From assembly GCA_905236225.1 (NCBI GenBank), contig CAJOPM010000122.1, forward strand, positions 1 through 34,555: a stretch of 34,555 bases of DNA. Reading direction: 5' to 3'. A program made the position numbers and the translations under genes. The notes beneath the pieces are model-generated. The model was given only the letters and a program-made list of their open reading frames with translations, ran no database searches and was not told the DNA's origin. Positions 8,266-15,807 of the stretch are shown here, in pieces. This DNA is from an uncultured Eubacterium sp. (GTDB lineage Bacteria; Bacillota; Clostridia; Lachnospirales; Lachnospiraceae). Every line of letters starts with the position of its first letter. Positions within the stretch are counted from its first letter, which is position 1.

Positions 8266-9021
8266 ATGTTAGCCATAGAAGGCATTTTGATAGCTGTTGG
8301 AGTTGTTCTTTTTATAGGTAGTTTTTTTGTTACAGAAAAACTTTCACCCAAAGAGCTTGAGACTTTAGCAGATTTAAGTGATGAGGAAATTAAGAAAATT
8401 GTAGAAAATGCGCTTATTAATGCCGAAGGTCAGGTAGATGAGAAAATAGATATTTTAGTAGAAGATTCTATGGAAAAGGTTGATGTTGCTTTAGATAAGA
8501 TTACCAATGAAAAGATTATGGCAGTTGATGAGTTTTCCAACACCGTAATTGAAAAGATTAATACAAATCACAGTGAGGTTATGTTTTTGTATAGCATGCT
8601 TAATGATAAGCACAGCGAACTAACCGATTTTGCAAATGATCTTCAAGAAAAATTATCTTTGATGAAGTCTCAAAAGCAAGAAATTGAGAAGATAAAATAC
8701 AGTGCACAGACAGCTGTTAAAACTGTACAGGCAATAGGAACAGGCGCACTTCAGACAAAAGAAGAAAAAGATGTTATCATTGATGAGTCGATTTTAGATA
8801 TTCAAGATGATGAGGAAATTTTTGAGTCAATAGATGACGAAACAAATATAGACGAGCAGTTTGAAAAAGAGTTGGATGAGGCTAATCATAATACTAAGAT
8901 ACTAGAGAGATTCAGGGCAGGACAGACACCGGTTCAAATAGCAAAGGAACTAGGAATTGGATTGGGAGAAGTTAAGCTCGTTATAGATTTGTTTGAAGGG
9001 GATAAGATAAGTGAAGTTTAA
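8266..9021 (+). CDS. Membrane-anchored coiled-coil protein, SwrB-like (DUF6115-type C-terminus)
   Basis: The start at 8266 follows a TAAGGAG site by 8 bases; an upstream in-frame ATG at 8233 would precede it by 11 residues and overlap the previous gene. The 251-aa product has one N-terminal membrane segment (about 2-21), a long helical, probably coiled-coil region (about 30-150), and an acidic linker. The C-terminal helix-turn-helix-like module includes ERFRAGQTPVQIAKELGIGLGEVKLVIDLF. This layout and its position after the sigma factor match SwrB (YlxL) of Bacillus subtilis, which promotes activation of the flagellar export apparatus. I judge it a functional analogue or distant homologue, from architecture and synteny rather than sequence identity. 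It overlaps the next gene by 11 bases. Confidence 0.8.
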   Translation: MLAIEGILIAVGVVLFIGSFFVTEKLSPKELETLADLSDEEIKKIVENALINAEGQVDEKIDILVEDSMEKVDVALDKITNEKIMAVDEFSNTVIEKINTNHSEVMFLYSMLNDKHSELTDFANDLQEKLSLMKSQKQEIEKIKYSAQTAVKTVQAIGTGALQTKEEKDVIIDESILDIQDDEEIFESIDDETNIDEQFEKELDEANHNTKILERFRAGQTPVQIAKELGIGLGEVKLVIDLFEGDKISEV

Positions 9022-9562
9022 ATATTATCTTAGAGGTGTTGCTATTGGCGTAATTGTAACTGTTATTATAATGGCTATAGCATTTAATATTCATGAAGAT
9101 CAACTAACAGATGAAGAAGTAATACAAAGAGCACAAGAGCTCGGAATGCAGATGAGCGATGAAGGCGTTATAGCTGATAAAGAGACTGAAAGTGAAGGGG
9201 TATCATCTGATAATGAGGCGCAAAGCCAAGAAAGTGATACGCAGGATAGCTCAGACAATACTCAAGAAGAAACATCCGAAGAAGATGACGAAGATGCAGC
9301 ATCAAATAAGAGTAAGTCTACAAAAAATAGTGATAGTGATGATGAAGAGTCGAAAAAAACAATCACTGTAAAAATTACAAACGGAAACTCTTCTGATGAT
9401 ATTGCATTGCAGTTATATAGTGCCGGTGTTGTAGATGATGCATCTGATTTTAATGATTATCTTATAGAACATGGATATGATTCAAGTCTTAGAACAGGGA
9501 CTTTCACATTTGAATATGGTGCAAGTTATGCGCAAGTGGCCAAAGTCTTAATCAGGAAATAA
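9011..9562 (+). CDS. Membrane protein with a lone MltG/YceG-type N-terminal domain, no transglycosylase
   Basis: GTG start overlapping the previous gene by 11 bases. The 183-aa product has a membrane segment (about 7-26), an acidic Ser/Asp/Glu-rich linker (about 55-118) and a C-terminal domain (about 118-183). In that domain KTITVKITNGNSSDDIALQL, then AGVVDD, SDFNDYL and LRTGTFTF line up with the LysM-like subdomain at the start of the endolytic transglycosylase MltG. The catalytic YceG domain that should follow is absent, and the gene simply stops, followed by a terminator. It could be a wall-binding or scaffold protein of the flagellar base. The domain call is my recognition by eye and is fairly confident; function is open. 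It is the last gene of the chemotaxis operon. Confidence 0.75.
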   Translation: MKFKYYLRGVAIGVIVTVIIMAIAFNIHEDQLTDEEVIQRAQELGMQMSDEGVIADKETESEGVSSDNEAQSQESDTQDSSDNTQEETSEEDDEDAASNKSKSTKNSDSDDEESKKTITVKITNGNSSDDIALQLYSAGVVDDASDFNDYLIEHGYDSSLRTGTFTFEYGASYAQVAKVLIRK

Positions 9563-9600
9563 GAATAAAATTATTTTATCTAACACTGCAATTTTATTGC

Positions 9601-9629
9601 TTTACATAGTAAAAGATCTATGGTAGAAT
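9601..9629 (+). promoter_or_regulatory. Sigma-A-type promoter for rpsB-tsf, nested in the preceding terminator
   Basis: TTTACA (9601-9606), 17 bases, TAGAAT (9624-9629), with TGG just before the -10 giving an extended -10. Transcription would start near 9636, inside the right arm of the terminator hairpin, so the new transcript would not itself carry the hairpin. Confidence 0.65.
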
Positions 9630-9649
9630 TTACGCCGTAGGTCTTTTTT
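9612..9649 (+). terminator. Intrinsic terminator of the chemotaxis operon
   Basis: AAAGATCTATGG (9612-9623) pairs with CCGTAGGTCTTT (9635-9646) over 12 bp with G-U wobbles at three positions, an 11-base loop, and a T-run through 9649. It stands 50 bases after the last chemotaxis-operon gene. Confidence 0.8.
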
Positions 9650-9770
9650 AGTGAAAGACTTGCATTTAAGAGAACTATTTACAAAACACATATGTGGATC
9701 ACCGGGTCGGTGCCATTTGGTTATCCGGAATTGAAACATATGGAAGAACAACCAAACGGAGGAAACAAAA
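9650..9770 (+). ncRNA. Structured 5' leader of rpsB-tsf, candidate S2 autoregulatory element
   Basis: The 120-base untranslated leader holds several inverted repeats. CACCG/CGGTG (9700-9704 with 9708-9712) forms a 3-base-loop hairpin, GGAT (9696-9699) faces ATCC (9723-9726), and two CATATG copies (9689-9694, 9737-9742) could close the structure. A competing pair, TTTGGTT (9716-9722) with AACCAAA (9750-9756), ends just before the ribosome binding site (GGAGGA, 9758-9763). Ribosomal operons are commonly controlled by their own proteins through such leaders; I do not recognise the exact Rfam family. Confidence 0.5.
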
Positions 9771-10499
9771 ATGAGCGTAATTTCTATGAAGCAGCTGTTA
9801 GAGGCAGGAGTCCATTTTGGACATCAGACAAGACGTTGGGATCCTAAGATGGCTCCTTATATTTACACAGAGAGAAATGGTATTTATATTATCGATTTGC
9901 AGAAGTCTGTTGTTAAGGTTGATGAGGCATACAAAGCTGTATTTGACATTGTAGCAGGCGGAGGTAAGATTCTCTTTGTAGGAACTAAGAAGCAGGCGCA
10001 GGATTCTATTAAAGCAGAGGCTGAGCGTTGCGGAATGTATTATGTAAATGAAAGATGGCTTGGAGGAATGCTTACAAACTTTAAGACCATACAGAGCCGT
10101 ATTAAGAGATTAAAAAATATTGAGCAGATGGAAGCTGACGGAACATTTGAAGTACTTCCCAAAAAAGAAGTAATTGCTCTTAAAAAAGAGCAGGAGAAGC
10201 TTGAAAGAAATCTTGGCGGTATCAAAGAAATGAAGAAAATTCCGGATGCTATATTTGTTGTAGATCCCAAGAAAGAAAGAATTTGTATACAGGAAGCACA
10301 TTCTCTTAACATACCACTTATCGGAATTGTTGATACAAACTGTAATCCTGAGGAGATTGACTATGTAATTCCGGGAAATGATGATGCTATTCGTGCCGTT
10401 AAGCTTATTGTCTCAACGATGGCTGATGCGGTAATAGAGGCAAACCAGGGAGCTGAAGGAACAACAGAAGAGCAGCAGCAGAGTGAAGAAGAAGCATAA
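9771..10499 (+). CDS. rpsB: 30S ribosomal protein S2
   Basis: S2 is a late-assembling small-subunit protein at the head-body junction, needed with S1 for mRNA binding. The 242-aa product is unmistakable: MKQLLEAGVHFGHQTRRWDP at the start, IYIIDLQKSV, VGTKKQAQDSIKAEAERCG, and the NERWLGGMLTNFKTI signature. The tail after about residue 228 is Gln/Glu-rich and variable, as usual. GGAGGA lies 7 bases before the ATG. It has its own promoter and a 130-base leader, and is followed 51 bases later by tsf, the near-universal rpsB-tsf order. Confidence 0.99.
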   Translation: MSVISMKQLLEAGVHFGHQTRRWDPKMAPYIYTERNGIYIIDLQKSVVKVDEAYKAVFDIVAGGGKILFVGTKKQAQDSIKAEAERCGMYYVNERWLGGMLTNFKTIQSRIKRLKNIEQMEADGTFEVLPKKEVIALKKEQEKLERNLGGIKEMKKIPDAIFVVDPKKERICIQEAHSLNIPLIGIVDTNCNPEEIDYVIPGNDDAIRAVKLIVSTMADAVIEANQGAEGTTEEQQQSEEEA

Positions 10500-10550
10500 A
10501 AAATACTTTAGTTGATAATATATGCATATAATCAGGAGGAATGATAAGAT

Positions 10551-11486
10551 ATGGCTATTACAGCATCACAGGTTAAAGAGTTGCGCGAGATGACAGGCGC
10601 AGGAATGATGGATTGTAAGAAGGCACTCACCGAAACTGACGGTGATATGGATGCCGCTGTAGAATATTTGAGAAAGAACGGACAGGCAAAGGCTGAGAAG
10701 AAAGCCGGAAGAATTGCAGCTGAAGGTCTTTGTGCAATTGCAGTAGATTCAGATCAGGTTGCAGCTGTAGTTGAAGTTAATTCAGAGACAGACTTTGTAG
10801 CAAAAAATGAAAAATTTCAAACCTATGTTAGTGCAGTAGCAAAACAGGCTTTAGCATCTGACGCTAAGGATTTAGATGCATTTATGCAGGAAAAATGGAA
10901 CGAGGATACTTCTAAGAGCGTTCAGGAAGCTTTAGTGGAAAAAGTCGCAACAATCGGAGAGAATCTTACAATTAGAAGATTTGAGAAGGTTACGGCTTCA
11001 AATGGCTGCGTTGTGTCATATGTTCATGGTGGCGGAAGAATCGGTGTTATTGTCGAAGCTGAATGCGGCAATGTTAATGATACAGTTAAAGAGGCACTTA
11101 CCAATGTAGCTATGCAGATTGCTGCTCTTAATCCAAAATTTGTTGACAGAAGCGAAGTTAGCAAAGAGTATCTTGACCATGAAGAAGAAATCCTTATGGC
11201 TCAGATTCAGAATGATCCTAAGGAGTCACAGAAACCTGAAAAGGTTATTCAGGGAATTATCAAGGGTAGAATTAATAAAGAGCTTAAAGAAATTTGCCTT
11301 GTAGATCAGGTTTATGTTAAGGCCGAAGATGGAAAGCAGACAGTTGGCAAGTATCTTGAACAGGTATCTAAAGAAGCCGGTACAGATGTTAAGGTTGCTC
11401 GTTTCGTTCGTTTTGAAACAGGCGAAGGAATTGAGAAGAAAGAGGAAGATTTTGCAGCTGAGGTTGCAGCTCAGATGAACCAGTAA
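10551..11486 (+). CDS. tsf: Translation elongation factor Ts
   Basis: EF-Ts is the guanine-nucleotide exchange factor that recharges EF-Tu with GTP. The 311-aa protein opens with the UBA-like domain (VKELREMTGAGMMDCKKAL, residues about 8-26), then the TDGDMDAAVEYLRKNG segment, and the core motif VEVNSETDFVAKN that contacts EF-Tu. The C-terminal dimerisation region is complete. AGGAGG precedes the ATG by 12 bases. It is co-transcribed with rpsB, and a strong bidirectional terminator follows 22 bases after the stop. Confidence 0.99.
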   Translation: MAITASQVKELREMTGAGMMDCKKALTETDGDMDAAVEYLRKNGQAKAEKKAGRIAAEGLCAIAVDSDQVAAVVEVNSETDFVAKNEKFQTYVSAVAKQALASDAKDLDAFMQEKWNEDTSKSVQEALVEKVATIGENLTIRRFEKVTASNGCVVSYVHGGGRIGVIVEAECGNVNDTVKEALTNVAMQIAALNPKFVDRSEVSKEYLDHEEEILMAQIQNDPKESQKPEKVIQGIIKGRINKELKEICLVDQVYVKAEDGKQTVGKYLEQVSKEAGTDVKVARFVRFETGEGIEKKEEDFAAEVAAQMNQ

Positions 11487-11507
11487 AAACAATACAATGA
11501 ATTTATA

Positions 11508-11559
11508 AAGATAAAAACCCCGAAAATGCGACTTTTCGCAGATTCGGGGTTTTTATCTT
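11508..11559. terminator. Strong, nearly symmetric intrinsic terminator after tsf
   Basis: AAGATAAAAACCCCGAA (11508-11524) is the exact reverse complement of 11543-11559. An inner TGCGA/TCGCA stem continues the hairpin. Its A-run and T-run make it usable from both strands. It ends the rpsB-tsf operon. Confidence 0.93.
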
Positions 11560-11584
11560 GTTTAGGTTGCTGGTTGTTTTTTCC

Positions 11585-11613
11585 TTGAACTAAGGACTTA
11601 AGAGTTTTATAAT
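11585..11613 (+). promoter_or_regulatory. Sigma-A-type promoter of the EAL response-regulator gene
   Basis: TTGAAC (11585-11590), 17 bases, TATAAT (11608-11613): near-consensus. It lies about 40 bases before the ATG at 11653 and right after the tsf terminator, so the gene is an independent unit. Confidence 0.8.
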
Positions 11614-11652
11614 AATTTATGAGACTGTAGAGGTTTTAATGGGAGAATATGT

Positions 11653-13803
11653 ATGGCCTTTGGAAATGTTGTTTTAATTGTAGATGATCAGAATATTAAT
11701 CGAGTTATTTTGAAGAATCTCTTAGAAAATGATTATGAGCTTCTTTTTGCAGAAAATGGACAGATTGCTATGCAACAACTAGAAGATCACTACGAAGATA
11801 TTGCGGTTGTTGTACTTGATATAGTTATGCCGGTAATGGATGGCTATGAAGTTCTTAAAGCTATGAAGGCTGATGATAATTATAGCAAGATACCGGTTGT
11901 AGTCATTACAATTATGGATAATTATTCATCAGAACTAAAAGCTGTTGAGCTTGGGGCTGTTGACTTTATATCAAGGCCATATGAACCTGAAATAGTAAGG
12001 CTTAGGATTAAGAATACAATTCAACTTAGATATATGTCAAATATGATGGATATTGTTACTAAGGACAGCCTTACAAATGTATATAATAAAGAAACATTTT
12101 ATGAGATGGTAAAAGAACGCATATCTGAAAAAGAAGATGGCGTAGAATATGACATTTTATCCGTAGATATTGAAAATTTCAAACTTATTAATGAAGTTTA
12201 TGGCAATCCGGAAGGCGATAAGATACTAAAATATATGTCAAGAGTTCTTCTTGGCAAGGAAAAAGAAATAGGCGGTATATGTGGACGCATTTCAGCAGAC
12301 CATTTTGTTATGCTGCATCCTCTTAAGGGTGATAATTTAAAAAATGCCAAGAATTTTGAGACTGATTTTGCGGATGATTTTTATCAGTGCATGGTTTCAT
12401 ACCCGATTGGTATAATGGTCAGCCCAAAAATGGGAGCTATTCGTATAGAAAATACAGATGAAGAAATATCCGGTTTGTGTGATAGAGCATATTTAGCTGC
12501 AAACGAGATTAAAGGAATATATAATAAGCATATTTCGTTTTACAATAATACTGTAAGAGACAAAATGTTGTTAGAACAGCAAATAGCCGGTGAAATGAGA
12601 AATGCTCTAAACGATGGAGAGTTTACTATATATTTCCAACCAAAGATAGATATAACAACAGGAAACCATGTTGGTGCAGAAACGCTTGTCAGATGGGAGC
12701 ATCCTAAAAAGGGGTTGCTTTCGCCTATGAATTTCGTTCCTTTGTTCGAAAAGAATGGATTTATTACCGAGATGGATAATTATATCTGGAATGAGGCAAG
12801 CAGCTTCATAGCAAGGCGCAAGGCTGAGGGTAAGCCCTACGTGCCATTATCGGTAAATGTATCCAGAAGAGATATATATAACGAAAAGCTTCCTCAGATT
12901 TTAACAGATATAGTCAGTAAACATGGAATTTTACCAAAAGACTTACATTTAGAGATAACCGAAACTGCTTATACTGAAAAGCCTGAACAGATAATAAGTG
13001 TTGTTGAGAAATTAAAAAGCTCCGGATTTGTTATAGAAATGGATGATTTCGGTTCGGGATATTCTTCGCTTAATATGCTGTCTGATTTACCGGTTGATGT
13101 TTTAAAACTTGATATGAAATTCCTTCAAAACGAAAGATTAAGAAAAAAGCAAACAGGAAGTATATTGAATTTTATTATTTCTCTTGCAAGGTGGATGAAT
13201 CTGGAAGTAGTTGCGGAAGGTGTAGAAACCAGAGAGCAACTTGACTTGCTTAGATCATTGGAATGTGATCAGGCTCAAGGATATTATTTTGCTAAGCCTA
13301 TGCCTGAAGAGGAATATATTAAGCTGCTTGAAAAAGAAGGGCCGACATTTAATCTCGGAGATGAGATTGATAAAGATATGCCGGTTAAAATCGAAGGATT
13401 AGTCGGTGGCGAGACTATGCTTGTAGTAGATGATATGAGCATAAACAGAAATATTGTAAGAAAAATCTTTAACGATTCATTTAAGATAGCAGAGGCGGAA
13501 AATGGCAAGTTAGCTCTAGAGTATTTGCGTAATCATCCCGGAGAAATCAGCATTATTTTGCTTGATCTTATTATGCCTGAGATGGATGGATATATATTCC
13601 TGAAAAATATAAAAAAGGATCCCAATCTTAAGGATATACCTATTATTGTGGCCTCTCAAAGAGGTGAAATGAATGAAAAACGTGTGCTAAAACTTGGAGC
13701 GGATGATTATTTGGAAAGACCGTTTTACGCTTCGGTAGTTAGGAAAAGAGTCAGTAATGTGATGGCAAAGAAGTATTTTGAGAACCTTATAGACAAAAAA
13801 TGA
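11653..13803 (+). CDS. Response regulator REC-degenerate GGDEF-EAL-REC, probable c-di-GMP phosphodiesterase
   Basis: The 716-aa protein has a receiver (about 1-125, D56 in LDIVMPVMDGY), a GGDEF-like domain (about 135-300), an EAL domain (about 305-560) and a second receiver (about 588-705, D638 in LDLIMPEMDGY). The GGDEF signature is replaced by SADHF (214-218), so it should not make c-di-GMP. The EAL domain keeps the expected metal and catalytic residues: ETL with E343, N402, the ITE motif (435-437), D464/D465 in DDFGSGYSSL, K485, E522 in AEGVET and Q542; hydrolysis of c-di-GMP to pGpG is therefore likely. In both receivers the usual conserved lysine before proline is arginine (SRP at 107-109, ERP at 688-690). 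GGGAGA lies 6 bases before the ATG. No histidine kinase is adjacent. With the PilZ protein at the other end of the window, it points to c-di-GMP control of motility. Confidence 0.9.
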   Translation: MAFGNVVLIVDDQNINRVILKNLLENDYELLFAENGQIAMQQLEDHYEDIAVVVLDIVMPVMDGYEVLKAMKADDNYSKIPVVVITIMDNYSSELKAVELGAVDFISRPYEPEIVRLRIKNTIQLRYMSNMMDIVTKDSLTNVYNKETFYEMVKERISEKEDGVEYDILSVDIENFKLINEVYGNPEGDKILKYMSRVLLGKEKEIGGICGRISADHFVMLHPLKGDNLKNAKNFETDFADDFYQCMVSYPIGIMVSPKMGAIRIENTDEEISGLCDRAYLAANEIKGIYNKHISFYNNTVRDKMLLEQQIAGEMRNALNDGEFTIYFQPKIDITTGNHVGAETLVRWEHPKKGLLSPMNFVPLFEKNGFITEMDNYIWNEASSFIARRKAEGKPYVPLSVNVSRRDIYNEKLPQILTDIVSKHGILPKDLHLEITETAYTEKPEQIISVVEKLKSSGFVIEMDDFGSGYSSLNMLSDLPVDVLKLDMKFLQNERLRKKQTGSILNFIISLARWMNLEVVAEGVETREQLDLLRSLECDQAQGYYFAKPMPEEEYIKLLEKEGPTFNLGDEIDKDMPVKIEGLVGGETMLVVDDMSINRNIVRKIFNDSFKIAEAENGKLALEYLRNHPGEISIILLDLIMPEMDGYIFLKNIKKDPNLKDIPIIVASQRGEMNEKRVLKLGADDYLERPFYASVVRKRVSNVMAKKYFENLIDKK

Positions 13804-13841
13804 TTTTTCGTTATATTTTTGTATGTATTTTCTATAAAGTG

Positions 13842-13850
13842 TGGTACAAT
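13842..13850 (+). promoter_or_regulatory. Extended -10 promoter of the polysaccharide deacetylase gene
   Basis: TGGTACAAT (13842-13850) is an extended -10 element with no well-spaced -35 (TTGTAT at 13819 is 20 bases upstream). Transcription would start near 13857, leaving a 25-base leader. Confidence 0.5.
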
Positions 13851-13881
13851 TAGTTGTCAAAATTTTATATGGAGGAGTTTT

Positions 13882-14820
13882 ATGGGAAATCTTGACCCAT
13901 CTTCCAACTTAAAGGAGAACTATAGGCGCCACAAGAGAGTACAGCGTTTAAAGAATACCATACTTCTTATCGCTTTTATTTGGATAATAGTTTCTATTAT
14001 TTCCATTATTGGCTTAGCTGTTTATGTTAGAACATTAAAGGTACGCCTTACCAAATTAGAGGAAAATACCACAGTTTTAGAACAGCTTATTACAGGTGAA
14101 GAGACCACAATCTCGACGGATAGTAATTCGAAGGACGATAATTCTTCCAGCGTAAGTACTGGTATGCAAGAAGATGATGAGGTTGATCAGATGAAGGTCT
14201 ATCTTACATTTGATGATGGACCTAGCGATAATACTTCGCAGATTCTTGATATTCTTGATGAATACGGTGTAAAGGCGACGTTTTTTGTAATTGGAAAAGA
14301 AGATAGTGAGTCTAAGGCATTATATAAAAGAATTGTAGATGAGGGGCATACAATAGGTATGCATTCGTATTCGCATGATTACAGTAGTATATACTCATCT
14401 TTAAAAGCATTTAAGAAAGACTTTAAGAAAATAAAGAATTGCATATATGAAGCAACAGGAGTAAATCCGGTTTATTATAGATTTCCCGGAGGAAGCTCGA
14501 ATCAAGTAAGCAATGTTTCTATGTATAAATTTATTTCGTATCTTAACTCGCAAGATATTACATACTTTGATTGGAATGTTTCTAGCGGCGATGCTACAAG
14601 TGAGGCATATTCTACGGAAGATCTAATCTCAGCTGTTATGGGAGATGTTGTTAACTACAATTCGTCAGTTGTTTTGCTTCATGATACTGAAGCAAAGGAT
14701 ACTACAGTAGATGCGCTTTCTTCTCTAATTGAAGAACTTCAAGCTTCAGGAGCACAGATATTGCCGATTGATGAAGATACGGAACTAGTACAGCATATTT
14801 ATTACAAAAGTATAGAATAA
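13882..14820 (+). CDS. Membrane-anchored polysaccharide deacetylase (NodB/PgdA type)
   Basis: The ATG at 13882 has GGAGGAG 5 bases upstream; the longer in-frame start at 13819 lies upstream of the likely transcription start. The 312-aa product has a short basic N-terminus, one membrane anchor (about 26-48) and a Ser/Asp/Glu linker. The NodB domain (about 105-300) has all key motifs: TFDDGP with D111/D112, the HSYSH metal pair H161/H165, RFPGG with R200, D230 near the DWNV motif, and H267 in LLHD. Such enzymes remove acetyl groups from N-acetylglucosamine in peptidoglycan, or from another wall polysaccharide, outside the membrane. Deacetylated glycan resists lysozyme, which suits a gut or host-associated habitat. 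The substrate is inferred. Confidence 0.9.
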   Translation: MGNLDPSSNLKENYRRHKRVQRLKNTILLIAFIWIIVSIISIIGLAVYVRTLKVRLTKLEENTTVLEQLITGEETTISTDSNSKDDNSSSVSTGMQEDDEVDQMKVYLTFDDGPSDNTSQILDILDEYGVKATFFVIGKEDSESKALYKRIVDEGHTIGMHSYSHDYSSIYSSLKAFKKDFKKIKNCIYEATGVNPVYYRFPGGSSNQVSNVSMYKFISYLNSQDITYFDWNVSSGDATSEAYSTEDLISAVMGDVVNYNSSVVLLHDTEAKDTTVDALSSLIEELQASGAQILPIDEDTELVQHIYYKSIE

Positions 14821-14843
14821 TTATATTTTAGGAGGATAGACGG

Positions 14844-15806
14844 ATGAGTTTTTTTAAAGATTTCAAAGAAGACCTCGATCAGGCCACAAAGGAAATCTTA
14901 TCCGGTGAGGATGATGAATTTGCAGGTTCAGTTGATGCGAATGTTGATGATGGGAGCCTTGAGAGCGATATAGACGCACAGTCTGAGCTGGCAAAACTCG
15001 ATGGATTCTTAGAGGAAGTTGATGAAGAAGCAATAAACGAAGAATCTAAACCTTTTGCAGTGGATGAAGATGATAAGTCATTTGTAATGCAAGATGATTC
15101 TGAAAAAGATGAACAGATTGCAGAAGAAATAAGTGAGGAATTGCCTGAAGATACATTAGATAATACTAATGATGATCAGTTTAATGAAGAAAATAACATG
15201 GAGGAAAATGTAATGGACACAATGGACAACGGAGAAATCAAAGAAGAATTTGCACAGGAGGTTACTGAAGAAATAAACACTGATAGTCTTGATAATAATG
15301 ATTCAGTAACTGAAGTTGATACCGTGGGAGTAACAGAAGAAGATGATGAAATCTCTGATGAAGAAGCTATTATTACTCAGGGTATGACGATTACCGGTGA
15401 TGTTGAAACTGCAGGATCAATTGAAATTCGCGGTAATGTTAAAGGTAATGTTAAGTGCCGTGGAAAGCTTGTAGTTACCGGAAATATCGCCGGCAATACA
15501 AACTCTTCAGAGTTCTTTGCTGATTCAGCAAGAATTAACGGAGAAATTGAAAGCACCGGAACCGTTAAGGTTGGTCTTGGCTCTGTTATTGTTGGAAATA
15601 TTAATGCAACATCAGCAGTTGTTGCCGGTGCAATAAAAGGTGATATAGACGTTAAAGGCCCCGTTGTTGTTGATACATCAGCTGTAATTGTTGGTAATAT
15701 TAAATCACGTTCAGTTCAGATTAATAATGGCGCTGTTATTGAAGGATTCTGCTCGCAGGCTTATTCAGACGTTGATGTAACTGAAATTTTCCAAGAGGCT
15801 GAATAA
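14844..15806 (+). CDS. Bactofilin-family cytoskeletal protein with a long acidic N-terminal extension
   Basis: Bactofilins polymerise without nucleotide through a right-handed beta-helix and organise wall synthesis, polarity or secretion. The C-terminal domain (about 180-310) shows the family pattern: TITGDVETAGSIEIRGNVKG, then repeated short strands with GNI/GKL/GEI turns, ending near GFCSQA. The N-terminal 175 residues are exceptionally rich in D and E and have no recognisable fold; typical bactofilins have only short tails. AGGAGG lies before the ATG, 23 bases after the deacetylase gene, and pyrH starts one base after its stop. The placement beside a wall deacetylase fits a wall-organising role, which is inference. 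Confidence 0.88.
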   Translation: MSFFKDFKEDLDQATKEILSGEDDEFAGSVDANVDDGSLESDIDAQSELAKLDGFLEEVDEEAINEESKPFAVDEDDKSFVMQDDSEKDEQIAEEISEELPEDTLDNTNDDQFNEENNMEENVMDTMDNGEIKEEFAQEVTEEINTDSLDNNDSVTEVDTVGVTEEDDEISDEEAIITQGMTITGDVETAGSIEIRGNVKGNVKCRGKLVVTGNIAGNTNSSEFFADSARINGEIESTGTVKVGLGSVIVGNINATSAVVAGAIKGDIDVKGPVVVDTSAVIVGNIKSRSVQINNGAVIEGFCSQAYSDVDVTEIFQEAE

Positions 15807-15807
15807 T

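Noticed and set aside
1..9562. Sigma-28 promoter sites within the chemotaxis operon
   Set aside because: I looked for TAAA-N15-GCCGATAA-like sequences in the gaps and saw none convincing.
11653..13803. Active diguanylate cyclase
   Set aside because: The GGDEF motif is SADHF, lacking the catalytic acidic and substrate-binding glycine residues.
13882..14820. Polysaccharide deacetylase as a sporulation enzyme (PdaA/PdaB type)
   Set aside because: Nothing sporulation-specific is nearby and the membrane-anchored, linker-bearing layout fits PgdA-type wall enzymes at least as well; left unassigned.
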